Assembly (NCBI RefSeq): GCF_004664715.2
Contig: NC_051070.1
Span: 41,504,456-41,568,455, forward strand
Direction: 5' to 3'
Length of the DNA: 64,000 bases
From: Peromyscus leucopus
Lineage: Eukaryota > Chordata > Mammalia > Rodentia > Cricetidae
The position numbers and the translations under genes are program-made. Positions 34,448-47,165 of the stretch are shown piece after piece. Numbering within the stretch: position 1 is the first letter of the stretch; the number at the start of each line of letters is the position of its first letter. Below the pieces are notes generated by a model. That model was not told the DNA's origin. It searched no databases and worked only from the letters and a program-made list of their open reading frames with translations.

Positions 34448-36091
34448 GGAATTTCTGATCATTTCAGCTTCCACTGATTGATTCCTTGCATTGAATCATG
34501 TGAGTTTTGTTTGGTTCCTTGGGTCTTTGTTATTGTTTGTTTATTTTTATTGTTTGGTTGTTTCTATGTTTTGTGTATACTGGGGCATGACTGATTTTAT
34601 TCCTGTATTTTTCTTTGGGGTGCTAATGCAAATCTTAGTTAAAAATTATAATCTCCCTTACATTTTTCTTATAAAAAGTACATGGTATCAAATAATTTCC
34701 AGAGGTGCCCAGTGTCAGAGGGAAAGGTAGTAATTTAATATGCAAAAGATCCAGTATTATATAAAGCTCCAAAGACATAGAAATGACATAGTACACTGAA
34801 ACACAGGAAGACTTCAATTTTTCCAATTAAATTTTTAGAGGCCCATTCCTCACAATTCTCTTTATTCAGATGAAGAAAAGTGCGAGGCCACAGTTTTGTT
34901 TCACCTTAAATAAAGACACACATTGTATATTTGCAATCTTAATTATAAGATCAGTTAGACATAGTAGAGCACATTGGGTGAATTTTCCTTTTTTTTCAGG
35001 AACTATGATTAAACATTTGCAAAAGGCACATTTATCTTTTAAAAATTTACCTAGTGGATATTTCCTTCTTTTAATCTATGTTTGCAACTGCAACATATGT
35101 TCCACTTTTCAACATATAAAATAGTGAGAGGAAGAATTTCTTAAACCCTAGTTATATTTATTTGTTCTCAAACTGGGTATGTGAAGGTTAACCTACTTAA
35201 GTAAAATTGTGCAATTTAATACATTGTGACAAGTGTTACATTTAAATAAGTTATTTTCTATAGTTTCAAACTGTAGGAAAAATGTGACCATATTTTGTTC
35301 CAAAAAGAGACATAGAATCATTCATTTTTTATGAGACAAATCCAAGCCATACCTACTGATGAAATTTGAAATGTAAATTTTTTTCATATTTTTTATTTAA
35401 GAAACTTTCATACTTTATATGTGACTTTATGATTCGCTTTGTTAAACACAGAAGTACCAGTTATCCTTGTTTCTAGGAGGGTAGAACAATACTGAGAAAA
35501 AAATTATAACCCTTATTCCTTTTCTTCATCATTTCCTGTACCATTCACCTTTATGGTCTCCCACTCTTTTGCTTGTGTTGAAGGGGCAGTCACATGTGGC
35601 TGATTGACTTATTATTGTAAGAAATATTAAATGAGAGTATTTTCTATCAAATACTATAACATTTGTGTTTAGAACAAGAGACACTTGCCCACCAAGTACT
35701 ACCTTTATGGAAATATTTGAATCCAGCATAAATTTTTCTTTACACAGCTGGTTCCTGCAGTATTCAATGGCCTGGAACCCTGAGCCTTTTCCTCTTGCAG
35801 CAAGGATCTGTTATCCCCTTCCTCCATCATTTTTTTCTTTCACATCATTTTCTGTGCCACTTCTTTTAAAACTAGTCAATTGACTAAGCCTGTGGGGAAG
35901 ACTCCAGCATGTGGGGAAAAGACACAGTCACCTCCCATGTGAGTCAGACTAGAAACAATTGCAAGTTTAGTGAAGTGATGGTTTTAGGTTTATTGTCAAA
36001 TTCATTATTTCAGTGACCAAATGATCAGTCCTGAAAATATACATAGAAGGAACATTAAGCAGACTGAACAAGTTATATTTTAGAAAAAAAA

Positions 36092-36092
<1 letters not shown>
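34448..36092. other. Unassigned stretch
   Basis: About 1.6 kb, T-rich at 34500-34640, without a recognised element. Frames reach 84 codons (34870-35124) and show no motif. Confidence 0.35.

Positions 36093-36145
<53 letters not shown>
36093..36145. repeat. (TCTA)n microsatellite
   Basis: About thirteen units, uninterrupted, preceded by A9. Confidence 0.98.
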
Positions 36146-36285
36146 GTACATATACATATGCCTGAAATGACAATCAATAGGAACATATTGAAAGAGCAAT
36201 AAGTAGTACATGGAAGGCTTTAGAAGGAGGAAATAGGGCAATGATGTAATGATTTTATGATCTCAAAAATAAAAGAAATAACCAA
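36146..36285 (+). mobile_element. L1 3' tail
   Basis: 'gtacatggaaggctttagaa', 'gaggaaatagggcaatgatg' and 'tgatctcaaaaataaaag' match the last roughly 130 bp of a rodent L1 3' UTR. The microsatellite sits at its 5' side, as in 25985-26185 and 63112-63270. Confidence 0.7.
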
Positions 36286-37805
36286 AACCAAAACTAGTGT
36301 GCTTCCTGTCTTGTGAGTTTTCTCTTCTGAACATACCCACTTGTTCAAGAGTAAGGTTTTGTCCTGTCCAGGTGGACTCTGACTTTTCCACCCTGAATCT
36401 TTTCAAAGATGATGAGTTGGACTCCCAGTGATTAGAATACATTCAACTCCTTTTATATTGCCAACTGGCAATATATTGGGTCTGTTTCACTAGTTTTAAA
36501 CAATTAATTAAATTACTTGAAGGTAAAAAACAATTCTGTATTCTACAATACAAGTGCAAGTGTATCCTTCCCCTTCCCTTGTACTTTACTAAGTGTTTTT
36601 TCTAAATGATTTCTTTTCCACAGGGCCTTCAGAGTCATTGCTCATGAAATTTCACCTTATGCTTCTACAGCATACCTTTTGCCTTAGAAGGAACTTCTAG
36701 AAATATATCTTTTTAAAGAAATGGATGAAATATTCATTCAGCAAAGATAACATCCACTTTTCTCCCATGGTGAATGAAATTTGATTGGGACCTCAGACAT
36801 GAATTCACTTCCCCCTTTCCTCTTATAACTCGATTCTTTTTCTTTTTTTTTTTTGGCCTAGAGTCTGGGGGTACTCATTAATTAGTCCATAAGGTACTAA
36901 GTGTAAATTAGCTGCTTGTTCTTACCCTGGATCTCAGGATGGATTTATGAAAGAGTGGGCTTTCTTTTTTTTTCTGATAAAAGAAATACATCAACATTAA
37001 TGTGTAGAAAGCCTTGAATGAAGATTCAGTTAATTTGGGAAAAATATAATAGTGACTAGATATTCATAGAAGTAAGCAGCCTCCCTGAATTTCTGGGAAG
37101 ACAGCCACCAATAATCCAGGCCATTCAGAATGGAGTAAGTGCCTAAACCTGAAGTGCTCAGAAAAAAGTACAAACCCCAAACACCGGGTAACTCAGGATA
37201 CAGGACCTACATAAAGCAACCACCAGTATAGGATGTCATAAAATAACTAGACAGTGAGCAGTATTGTTGGAGGGTGTAAAACAACTGTTTTTAAGGAAAA
37301 TCAATGAGTGTAAAGAAAACACTGAGATATGAGACAGTAATCCAACAGAGAATCTCAACAGAGAGATGAAAGCAAACTTAGGAGATCAAAATAAATCACT
37401 GAGTTGAAAAGTACACAAGAAATAGAATTGAAAATATAGTAGAAGACTCAATAACCAAAAAGAATAAACAGCAAGAGAATTAATGTGCTTGAAAAGAAAA
37501 GGTTGTTTGAAAATGTCTATATAGAGACAAAAAGAAAAAGAAGATAGAGTAAGGAAGAAAGCCTTTGTGGCTATCAGTATAGCACCAAAAGAAGAATTGG
37601 TCAGCCCCATGGGATTCAGAGGTGGGTCTTAAAGGAGGCAAATGTATATACCAGGTTAAAGAAAAATAAAACATCACATCATCATAGAAACCTATGTGGT
37701 AATTCTTGAAAATAATTAAAATAGAAGCAGGGGTATCATTTAAACCAGAAAGCCTGGTTCTTCATATAGAGAGAAAAAAATGAAATCTACACATTAACAA
37801 ACCAT
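36286..37805. other. Unassigned; A-rich part may be old L1
   Basis: 37300-37560 is A/G-rich and faintly resembles L1 ORF1-ORF2 text ('agaattgaaaatatagtaga'), upstream of the clear L1 at 37806. I see no frame that supports it. Confidence 0.3.
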
Positions 37806-38275
37806 ATGTGAAGCAATATTTATTGTGTTATTTACAATAGCCAAGAAAGGAAAATAACTTAAACGCCCATCAGCTAATGAATAGATAAAGGGAATGTAGT
37901 ATCTGTACACAATGAAATTAAACTATATATTAAATGGAATTCTAGAATTTGAGTAGCATTGTCAAAATTGGCATCATTACAATAAGTTAAATAAACCATG
38001 AATAGAAAGGCATGACCATATTCATATTTGATATCTAAAAACTTTAATTTCCTCAGAACTGAGAAAAGAATAATGATTATTAGAGGCTCAGAATAATATC
38101 AGGGAAGAGTCCAAAGTTGACTATAATGTTAAACATTTAGTGAAAAAATGTTTATTAACCATTTTGAAGTTACTGGACACGTAGTGAGGAATACAGAAAA
38201 ATTATTGACTGTAATTTCTGGTTTTCAATAAATAATAAGAAAATAATTATAATAATAATTTGAAACAAAGTTCTA
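37806..38275 (+). mobile_element. Ancient L1 (L1M-type) ORF2 end and 3' UTR
   Basis: 'ttatttacaatagccaagaa', 'cgcccatcagctaatgaata' and 'gtagtatctgtacacaatg' mark the ORF2 3' end of an old mammalian L1. 'gaatgattattagaggctc'-type text and 'cagggaagagtccaaag' continue into its 3' UTR. Very decayed. Confidence 0.65.
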
Positions 38276-39395
38276 AAAAGAGAAAGTAAGGTGGGATAGA
38301 TTATTAATCACAAGCTGCTCAAAAAAGAGAAGCAATCACAAATATTTTGAGAGAAATCTACAGTATGTGTTCAGCATATGAGTGTCTATGTGGCCAGGAT
38401 AAAAATAGGATATAGGAAAAAAAGTAGAGAACTATGATCGTACAGAGGTGGGAGTTACCCGATGTCATAAAGGATATGGATATTATTTAATTATATCAAA
38501 AACATGGTGGGAAATTTTAAGTTGGACTGCAACACAATTGGTCTCTATAGACACAGTAGACAGATGAAGTACGTTAAGAACAGTACAAAAGGAAATTAAC
38601 AGACTACTGCAAAAAATTTGGAAGAAAGAGACTGGTATCTTAACTAACTCAGTAATCAGAGAAAAATTTAAAGACAAAAACATTTGGAAGTATATTTTGC
38701 AGAGCAACATGATGGATTGGATGAGGTGAAACACAGATAGGCAACAAGGAAAATGTTTGGACGTTGTACTCATCATGTCATTGACTAAAACTGCCCATGG
38801 GTAGTGAATAGATGATGGGATGTTGTGGAAGAGAAGGAGTTCTTTTAAGTTCTTTGTTTACCTTGGTATGTACCAAACATCCAGCCAACAAATGTGAGAA
38901 AAACATTAATGATATGGAGAATAAAACAGCTACTGCCCTTGAACAAATTTTAGATTTCTCAGAAAATATTTTTAGGGAAGCTTAGACCTGAGAGTCCCAT
39001 GAGGATCTATAAAAATTACTTAATTTAACACAGGAAAAGAGACATGTGACATTGGTCTTTTAAATTCTGTTTATTAATGAAAATGTCTTTATCTCCCATG
39101 AAAATGTGTTGAATACTCACTGGAGCACTCCCAAAGTTATAAACACAATGTGATTGATGAAACTAGTGAATAAAGACTCAAAGAAATTGTAAACACGATA
39201 TATGTTAGGAAAATTCTGACTGGACTATGGTATATGTTTAGTATATTTAAGGTTTTCAGCAAAATACTGGGTAAATTTCTGCAGTCAGTGTTCTTAAGTA
39301 AAAACTATAAACATGGATAAAACTTATAAACACATATATTTGAATGAAAAGTGGAAGCTTCATTTTCCCATTGGTAAATGGAATGATGGGAATTG
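38276..39395. other. Unassigned stretch
   Basis: No family recognised. A minus frame of 97 codons at 38483-38776 has no motif; its plus strand is purine-rich. Confidence 0.35.
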
Positions 39396-39523
39396 TTCTT
39401 TTCTGAATGGAATCAGGAGCATTGCATTTTGGGGAGAGGGGAGCTTTGGGGGAAACTGAGAGGAGTAGAGCAAGGGGAGGATGCAGTTGGGATGTGTTGT
39501 ATAAAAGAAGAATAAAAAAATAA
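39396..39523 (+). mobile_element. L1 3' tail
   Basis: 'ggggagaggggagctttggg', 'agtagagcaaggggagg' and 'gttgggatgtgttgtataaa', then 'agaagaataaaaaaataaa', are the end of an L1 3' UTR with its polyadenylation signal and short A tail. Confidence 0.8.
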
Positions 39524-39688
39524 ACCAGGTGATGATGGCACATTCCTTAAATCCCAGTACTTGGAAGGTAGGCATAGGCAGATCTCTAGGAGTTTGAGGC
39601 TATCCTGGTCTACAAAGTGAGTTCTAAGACATCCAGGTCTACCCAGAATAACTATATCAAAATAACACATCCCCCCCCCAAAAAAAAA
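39524..39688 (+). mobile_element. B1 SINE adjoining an L1 tail
   Basis: 'accaggtgatgatggcaca', 'tttgaggctatcctggtcta' and 'aataactatatcaaaataac', with a C/A-rich end at 39669-39688. It begins in the A tail of the L1 before it. Diverged. Confidence 0.85.
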
Positions 39689-40564
39689 TAAAATCTGTCT
39701 TTCAAGTCCCAAAAATTGTATAAAAATTAATCAAATAAGCTAATCATAGAACATAAGCTTGATATTTCTATCAGTAATTCAAAATTGTTATAAACTGGCT
39801 TATAAACAGCAAGTGCACATAGAACTTTTTCAATATACTTAGTGTTAGTTATTGTTCCCTCAACCTTCTTCTCAAATTGGACTTACTGGGTTATAAGAAA
39901 GAATAAGAGACAAGAAGTCAATGGGTTGTGTGAAGAAGGGAGCTGCATCCAGAAGGAGTTTACAGAAGGAGTTGAAGACTGAATATGAACAGAATACACT
40001 TGTACACAAGCATGAAATTCTCAAATAAATAATAAAACAATTACATTTTTAAAAGAAAGTAAAAGACAAATGCTAGGATTATAGCCCTCTAGAGCAAAAT
40101 GTGTGATGACAACTTATGTTTGGTATTCAAAGAAAATTTGCCCCAAAATTTATAATTCTTATATTCATTTCTCCTACCTGTCCTCAACAGCCCAAGTCCT
40201 CCAAAGTATGTGATATCCAATGAGAATTTGCTGTTCTTCAGGCTATATGCATTACTAAATAAAGTCCTTTCCTGACTACACAGAGATCCATGTTATACAC
40301 AGTGTTTGTAGATCACAGTAATGTGATAGACTGACAAATTAAGATTCTTGTATAAGATTTCTGCCCCAGCTATCACGGATGATTCCCAAGGGTGTTGGAT
40401 ACTCTTCACAAACTGACTGTAAGATCTTATTCCTGATGACACTACTTAACATGTCATCAAACAAGGAAACTTGATCTGGTGTCCAAGTAGACGCTTTCCC
40501 ACTTCTGACTAGCATTCATGGGACAGGAAAGCACTTTTCAAGAGAAAAGTAATCATCAATATCA
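39689..40564. other. Unassigned stretch; 39900-40060 resembles another L1 tail
   Basis: 'gtgtgaagaagggagctgc' and, later, 'cttgtacacaagcatgaaat' plus 'tctcaaataaataataaaac' recall the Lx 3' end ('tacatgtatgaaattctc'). The rest has no assignment. Confidence 0.35.
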
Positions 40565-41269
40565 CCTAGCTACAAACTATAAACCAACAATAACAACAGG
40601 CCTGCAGGATATACTGGGGCAATTGTGCCACAAAGATTATAGGGACAATCAACAACTTTTTTTTTTTTTTTTTTTTTTTTTTTGGATTTAAGGCCCATTC
40701 CCTGAGATAGAACACTGCGAAAATGAATCTGAAAGAAGATAGGTCATGGGCCCAAGGGGGAAAACCTACTACTAATTTTAGGTGAGAGGATATGGAAATT
40801 AAATGATACCTAACAATGTATACCCATAGAAGGAACCATCACTCAGCCCTCATCAAAGAAGCTTCTTCTTGCATTTGATGGTATTAACACAGAAACCTGT
40901 ACAATTGGAAGTTTGTAGAGTGATAGACGTTGGAGCACTCAGCCATAAATGGGATGTAATTTTCAAACCTCGACCATCATGGCTCAGTGATCTATTCAAA
41001 AGTGGAGTCAGGAAGCCAGCGATGGGGCATGACTACACGGAAACACTGTCATCCAGGCGCAACAAGACTTAAACATATATCAACCCGCTGAGACTGTAAC
41101 AAGCCCCAAACCTACACAATTGAAAACCAGACAAAAATCTGATCATGAAAGAGGGGGAGAATCACAAAGTCACAACCCTAACCAGAAGTTGTTGCAATTG
41201 ATACCTTCTGAAAAAGGGAAAGCCAATTTTTCCAATGGAGTGTCCATGACTATATCAAGCATATTCCAA
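40565..41269 (+). mobile_element. L1 (Lx-type) 3' UTR, sense
   Basis: 'catcaaagaagcttcttctt', 'gtagagtgatagacgttgga', 'gactacacggaaacactgtc', 'aaaaccagacaaaaatctga' and 'gaagttgttgcaattgatac' lie in Lx 3' UTR order. T27 at 40657-40683 interrupts it near the left end. A second L1 follows at 41270. Confidence 0.75.
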
Positions 41270-41545
41270 GATAAATACTATATTCCAGAATAGTTGACCA
41301 GCAAATATGGATTTGATTTCTACAGTCTTTTCTACCCATCTTCGGTAGGGTTTCCCAAGCCTTGAGGGGAGGAATTCAATGGACACCTCTAATTTAGACT
41401 TTCTCTCTACATAATGTCGGGCAAGGACAAGGGTTGTGCCTGCTCCCTTCTGTTCTTGCTGCCGAAGGAAGAAGGAAGCCTCTCTGATGAGGATGGAGAA
41501 CATAGCTAACTGAATCAACCAAGCAGGACTCGTATGGGCTACCAG
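41270..41545 (-). mobile_element. Inverted 5' segment of an L1
   Basis: Reverse complement reads 'ccatcctcatcagagaggc', 'cgacattatgtagagag', 'attcctcccctcaaggc' and 'gaaaccctaccgaagatgg', an L1 3' UTR stretch lying upstream of the sense part that follows. The head-to-tail inversion at about 41545 fits twin priming. Confidence 0.75.
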
Positions 41546-41918
41546 AAAGTGAAGCAGCAAGCAAGGGTCCTGCATGGGTCTGTACCTGTCCTCTGCATAG
41601 ATGCTATGGCTGTTATCTTGCTGTTTTTGTAGGACTCATAAAGTGGGAGCATGTGTCTTTGACTGTTTTGCCTGCTCTTGTAAATATTTTTTCCTATTGG
41701 GTTGCCTTGTCCAGCTTTGATAGGAAGGTTTCTCCATTGTGTTATTATATCTTGTTTTGCCATATTTGTCTTTTGGAGGCCTGCTCTTTCGTAAAGGGAA
41801 ACCTCGTTGGTGTGGAACTGGGGAAAGGCGAGACAGAGGGAGTCTGGGAGGAGTGGATGGAGGGGGAACTGTGGTTGCAATGTGTTATATGAGAAAATAA
41901 TCTATTTTCAATAAAAAT
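41546..41918 (+). mobile_element. L1 3' UTR end, sense
   Basis: 'gggtcctgcatgggtctgta', 'cctcttgc'-type text, 'attgggttgccttgtccagc', 'ttttggaggcctgctctttc', 'gtggatggagggggaactg' and 'aatctattttcaataaaaat' form the terminal L1 3' UTR with its polyadenylation signal. Frames of 79 to 113 codons overlapping the junction are incidental. Confidence 0.88.
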
Positions 41919-43398
41919 GGACTTTATTTGTGCGTGTGTTGTTTTGCTTTATTTTTTGTCTTACTTTTTAAAATTTATTTCTTTTTTATTTTTATTTTCA
42001 ATGTTGTTTTTTCTTTCCTGTGAGAGAGGTGAAGAAGATGACACTGAATGAGTAAGGAAATGGGGACCATCTGGGGAAAGATGGGTGAAAGAAAATATAA
42101 GAAAAAGTTATAATCAAAATATATGATATGGAAAAATTTAAATTTAAAAATATCTTTGGATCATTTTATATTTTTTTAGATATTGATCGAGTATAGTTTT
42201 ACCTCTATGAGATACTAAGATAAACTTTTTTATGATTTCGTATGATTATCTTCCTGATGGGACAGCTATAATTGTAGGGTTATCTTTTTATGCCATTTTG
42301 ACTGCATATTCTTTACTTCATTGTCCCCACGGTGCGCAGTTTATTTTTCACATTAAATGAAAACACTGTGAAGGAAAAGAAGCAAGTACTATAATCTTCT
42401 GACCTCTATGGTGACAGTTCCATATGTGCTGAAGAAAATGAAGATACAGAACCAGAATTATGAAACAAGTTTTCAGGTCTGAAAGATGTTTTGTAAATTT
42501 ATTGCTTGGCTGTGTGGTGCAACTGCTGTCGTTTTTGATGGACAAGGATATATATCTGGGAAATGAAACCAACCTAGTAACTTACAGCAATTCTGAAATA
42601 ATAGCTACTGTAAGCTGCAATTGTTCAGCAAATGTGCGATTATTGGTTTCAGAGGGATTTATTAATTTGATGTATTTTAATCCTTACCCACTGTAAAAGA
42701 ATAAGGTTGTCATTCAGATGATGGGGTCTCACTTATTTTGTGAAACATTCTGAGTATCTTTTTCAGACATAACTAAAATTCATCTGACAGTTGGGGAAAG
42801 GCCTCTGCTGCACAGCAGTCAGTCACCTACAATGAATGCAAGAACCACATCCAGACTTCAAATGTCACCACATTGCCATCTCACTGTGAATGGCTGAAAT
42901 TTACTTCCTGTTGTTAGTGGGGCTGAAAATTGCCACAGGTTTCTACAGTTATAATGTATTGTCTAAACCAGAAAACACTTCCCAGATTGAACTGACCTTT
43001 TAGAAATAGCACTTTCATCTTTAGGATGCAGGACTGGTGTAATATTTTATTTAAAAAGGTTATTTAGTTATAAAAGTTGGAGAAAGGGTAAGGAATTAGA
43101 AACAATTATTCCTATGTGTAATGGTTTGCTGTCAAAATAATAAAAAGGAACACAAAGCATTGACCACTGAGTATTTAGCCATGTAAATACTACAGAGACT
43201 ATTCGGAAAAACTTTCACTTTACCTGTACGAATAAGAAAAGAATCATATGAGGAATGAAAGAAAATTACTATATTTTGTACATTTAAGTAGTGTGTCCCT
43301 TTGCCATTATATAGGGAATGAAAAATAATCTATTTTATTGAAACACTTCAAATAAGACAAAAGTCTAAGATAGTTATTCAAAGACAGGGTACATTTTT
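41919..43398. other. Unassigned stretch
   Basis: T-rich at 41940-42020, possibly a continuation of L1-tail debris. 42740-43010 is more even in composition, but I can name nothing in it. A plus frame of 78 codons at 42460-42696 is unassigned. Confidence 0.35.
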
Positions 43399-43545
43399 AT
43401 TCTCTGCTCTCTCTCTTTCTCTCTTTCTCTCTTCTTCTCTCTCATGTGCATGTGTGTGTGTGTGAGAGACAGACAGAGAAAGAGTGAGAAAGACAGAGAC
43501 AGATACAAAGAGACAAAGCAACAGAGACAGAGAGACAGAGATGGT
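43399..43545. repeat. (CT)n, (TG)n and (GA)n in mirror arrangement
   Basis: Pyrimidine run (43401-43442), then a short TG run (43450-43461), then a purine run (43462-43540) rich in GACAGA. The two outer runs are complementary in kind and could fold back on each other. Confidence 0.9.
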
Positions 43546-43698
43546 AATAAAAAGTCATAGGAAGAAATCTTAAGAGATTCAAATCTATTATTTGGCAAGT
43601 TGTAAAAAAGTAAGTTAAAAGTTTTAATTTTAGTTAACCCCTTTTTGAATTTGAAATAAACTAATAATGGTGTAGCTCATGAAACTGAAAGAAAAATT

Positions 43699-43808
43699 AA
43701 CTTCGGTTCCCAGGTAGGCTATGCCCACCTCTGTAAGTTCCAGATATTCATGTGGTACTCATACCCATATGCAGCCAAAACATTCATGCACATAAAGAAA
43801 AAATTTTG
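43699..43808 (+). mobile_element. B3/B2-type SINE fragment
   Basis: 'aacttcggttcccaggta', 'acctctgtaagttccagata' and 'attcatgcacataaagaaa' match the middle and 3' part of B3 in order. The tRNA-derived head is missing. Confidence 0.65.
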
Positions 43809-44841
43809 AAAAATAGTAAAACAATGTCTAAAGATGATGAAATATTTAGGATGCTTGTGTGCTAGAGAATGGCCAAGATATAGTGAAAAGTCACTCTACA
43901 AATCACAAGTATAGTTGCTAAGTTGTGCAAATTAACTAGTATATAAAACACAGAAAATATTTGTTATACTCTCCAAAAACCACATTTCTCCCAGGAGCTC
44001 CTCCCTTCATGTTTTCAAACATATATTTGAAGAAGATCACACACAGTGCTGACTCCCAATTTCATGCTCCATTCATTTCATCTTTTTTAATTAAAATGAT
44101 GTCACATTGTTTCTCCCTTCCATTTTCTCCCTCCAACACCCTTCCTCTCTTTCAAATCCATGGCACATATTTCTCTAAGTGTTGTTGTGGTTTTAGTTGT
44201 TGTTGTTGTTGTGGGTGGTGGTGTATGCATGTGTGTGTGTCTGTGTGTTAGTGTGTATATTCCTAACATATAAAACAATTTGTTCATTCTGTATATTTCT
44301 GCTTTGTACATGTTTTCTTTTTTTGTTAACAACCACTCAGTACAATTAATGTCACATAAGGTTTAGTTTTCACAGAGAGTTAGTGAAAGGAAAACATGAA
44401 AATCACCAATAAACAGCTGCACATTAACATATTCCTAAGTCTGGAAGAATATGTTGAAACTGACCAATATGAGGATATATTTGAGGCCAAATGCAGGAAT
44501 GTGAAAAAGACAGGTTGAGAATATTAAACAAAGATGATATGCCATCTCTAATCCTATTCTGTATTCACTGCTCATACCCTAACTTTGTTCATATTTTGAC
44601 TGTGTATTTCAAGGTTTTTAACAGATTTTTATGATCCAGCTGGGTTTAAAAATATTTCTCATGGGTTACATTATTTCTTCTGCTCTTACTCATTTTTAAT
44701 TGTTATTTTTCTCCCTTATATGGATGCTTAAATCAATTCTAAGTACTTCTTATCAAATTATTTTCTAAAAAAATTAAATTACACCATATATAATAATTAC
44801 ATACCAAACAACATTTGAGGGATGGAAATACACATCAAATA
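43809..44841. other. Unassigned stretch with TTG/TG repeats
   Basis: A G/T-rich run (44183-44254) mixes GTT and TG units. No other element recognised before the L1 target site at 44842. Confidence 0.4.
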
Positions 44842-44857
44842 GACAACTCAACTCTTT

Positions 44858-46343
44858 TTTTATATTCTTTTTTTTATTTTACAATATAATTTAATTCTAC
44901 ATATCAGCCACGGATTCCCTTTTTCTCCCCCACCCCACCCCCTGCCTTTCCCCTATCCCACCCCCCATTCCCATCTCCTCCAGGGCAAAGACTCTCCTGA
45001 GGATTGAGATCAACCTGGTAGACGCAGTCCAGGGAGGTCCAGTCCCCTCTTCCCAGGCTGAGCCAAGTGTCCCTACATAAGCCCCAGGTTTCAAACAGCC
45101 AACTCATGCAATGAGCACAGGACCGGTCCCATTGGCTGGATGCCTCCCAAACAGATCAAGCCAATCAACTGTCTCACCTATTCAGAATGCCTGATCCAGT
45201 TGGGGGACCCTCAGCCATTGGTTCATAGTTCATGTGTTTCCATTTGTTTGGCTCTTTGTCCCTGTGCTTTATCTAAAATTGATCTCAACAATTCTTGCTC
45301 ATATAAACCCTCCTCTTTCTTGCCAATTGGACTCCGGGAGCACCACCCGGGGCCTGGCTGTGGATCTCTGCATCCAGTTTCCTCAGTCCTTGGATGGGGT
45401 TTCTGGCATGACAATTAGGGTGTTTGGCCATCCTATTACCAGAGTAGGTCAGTTCAGGCTGTCTCTCAACCATTGCCAGCAGTCTATTGTGGGGGCATTT
45501 TTGTGGATTTCTGTGGGCCTCTCTAGCACTTCTTTTGCTTCTTCCTATTCTCATATGGTCTTCATTTACCATGGTCTCCTATTCCTTGTTCTCCCTCTCT
45601 GTTCTTGATCCAGCTGGGATCTCCTGCTCCCCCAAGCTCTCTTTCCCTTGACCCTTGTCCTTCATTACCCCCACTCACATCCAGGCTGTTCATGTAGATC
45701 TCATCCATTTCTGTCATTGGGTGATCCCCATGTCTTTCTTGGGGTCCTGTTTTCCAGGTAGCCTCCCTGGTGATGTGAGTAGCAGTCCAGTCATCCTTGT
45801 TCCACATCTAGTATCCTCCTATGAGTGAGTACATACCGTGTTTGTCTTTCTGAGTATGGGTTACCTCACTCAGGATGATTTTTTCTAGATCCATCCATTT
45901 GCCTGCAAATCTCATGATGTCATTGTTTTTCTCTGCTGAGTAGTATTCCATTGTGTATATGTACCACATTTTATTTATCCATTCTTCAGTTGAAGGGCAT
46001 CTAGGTTGTTTCCAGGTTTTGGCTATTACAAACAATGCTGATATGAACATAGCTGAGCAAGTGCTCTTGTGGTATGATTGAGCATTCCTTGGGTATATGC
46101 CCAAGAGTGGTATAGCTGGATCTTGGGGGAGATTGATTCCCAATTTTATAAGAAAGCACCATATTGATTTCCAAAGTGGTTGTACAAGCTTGCATTCCCA
46201 TCAGCAGTGGAGAAGAGTTCCCCTAGCTCCACCTCCTCTCCAGCATAAAGTGTCTTCAGTGTTTTTGATCTTAGCCATTCTGACAGGTGTAAGGTGGTAT
46301 CTCAGAGTTGTTTTGATTTGCATTTCCCTGATAATTAGGGGTG
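44858..46343 (-). mobile_element. L1 insertion, 5' truncated, with perfect 16-bp target duplication
   Basis: Flanked by identical 'gacaactcaactcttt' at 44842-44857 and 46344-46359. It starts with a T-rich tail, then antisense 3' UTR ('gggagcaccacccggggcct', 'ggatctctgcatccagtttc') and ORF2 C-terminal sequence, and stops at 'ctgataattagggg'. The perfect duplication and largely intact ORF2 part make it the youngest L1 in the window. About 1.49 kb. Confidence 0.95.
45808..46340 (-). pseudogene. L1 ORF2 C-terminal remnant in the young L1
   Basis: Minus-strand 111-codon frame 45808-46143 begins MGINLPQDPAIPLLGIYPRN and ends near KDKHGMYSLIGGY, the normal L1 ORF2 C-terminus. It contains WKQPRCPSTEEWINKMWYIY and MEYYSAEKNNDIMRF. 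Upstream, the same frame gives WECKLVQPLWKS but has a stop in the HCWWECK motif (TGA for a tryptophan codon). The endonuclease and reverse-transcriptase domains are absent through 5' truncation, so it cannot act. Confidence 0.9.
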
Positions 46344-46359
46344 GACAACTCAACTCTTT

Positions 46360-47165
46360 CATGTCATTAGTCATCCCTCATCAGGGTGATGGGTTCCAAT
46401 AGGCTAACTGTCTACTCATTTTCCCCTTTAGATATGGCATGGCCAGGTATGCCTTGGTTAATTGAAAAGAAAATAAACTGTTGATTTTGAAAAAAAGCAG
46501 GAGAGCATGCTAAAAATTCTAGAGGAATTTTATGTACATGAGGAACATAAAGTTAAGAATTACATGAGACATCACTTTTATTTTAATACAGGCTTTTTTA
46601 TTTTTGCATTGTTTGGTGCTATTTAGACACAAAAATCTACTGTATGCTTTTAAAATGCATTTGCTTTGCATACAGATTTGGATTTTGATGTTTTAGATAT
46701 ATGAGTAAAAACATCTCTCCATACTTTTCAGGCCATTTAAGGACACAGAGCATGTTCCTTAGATTCTTTGAAAGCTCAGATTTCAAGGACAGAGGAGTTG
46801 TTTGCCTTCTCTGTCTATTGCATCTTTGATCATTCCTGTGGTCGCAGGGTCAAAGTCTCTAAAATGACTCTGCCTCTTTCTATGTCATTGAAATGTAGTG
46901 CTAACTGTAGAGTTATATACCTGGAATAAAGTAGGACCTTCCTAGTAAACTACTACATGCTCACTTTAAACATCAATTCTCTATAGATTCTTAGGAGGTA
47001 CTGCTAATCAAAGATGCTCCAAGAGAGCTGAGACTCAACTCCTGCCCAGCGATATTTACCAGTTCAAAGCCAACATATATCTGTCATAAATTTATTTCAA
47101 GGCAGTTGAGTTGATGTTGCAGATAAAAAGACATTAAACTTAGTTTCTAATGGTTTCTCAATTAG
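46360..47165. other. Unassigned stretch
   Basis: No repeat family recognised between the young L1 and the MaLR LTR. Confidence 0.35.
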
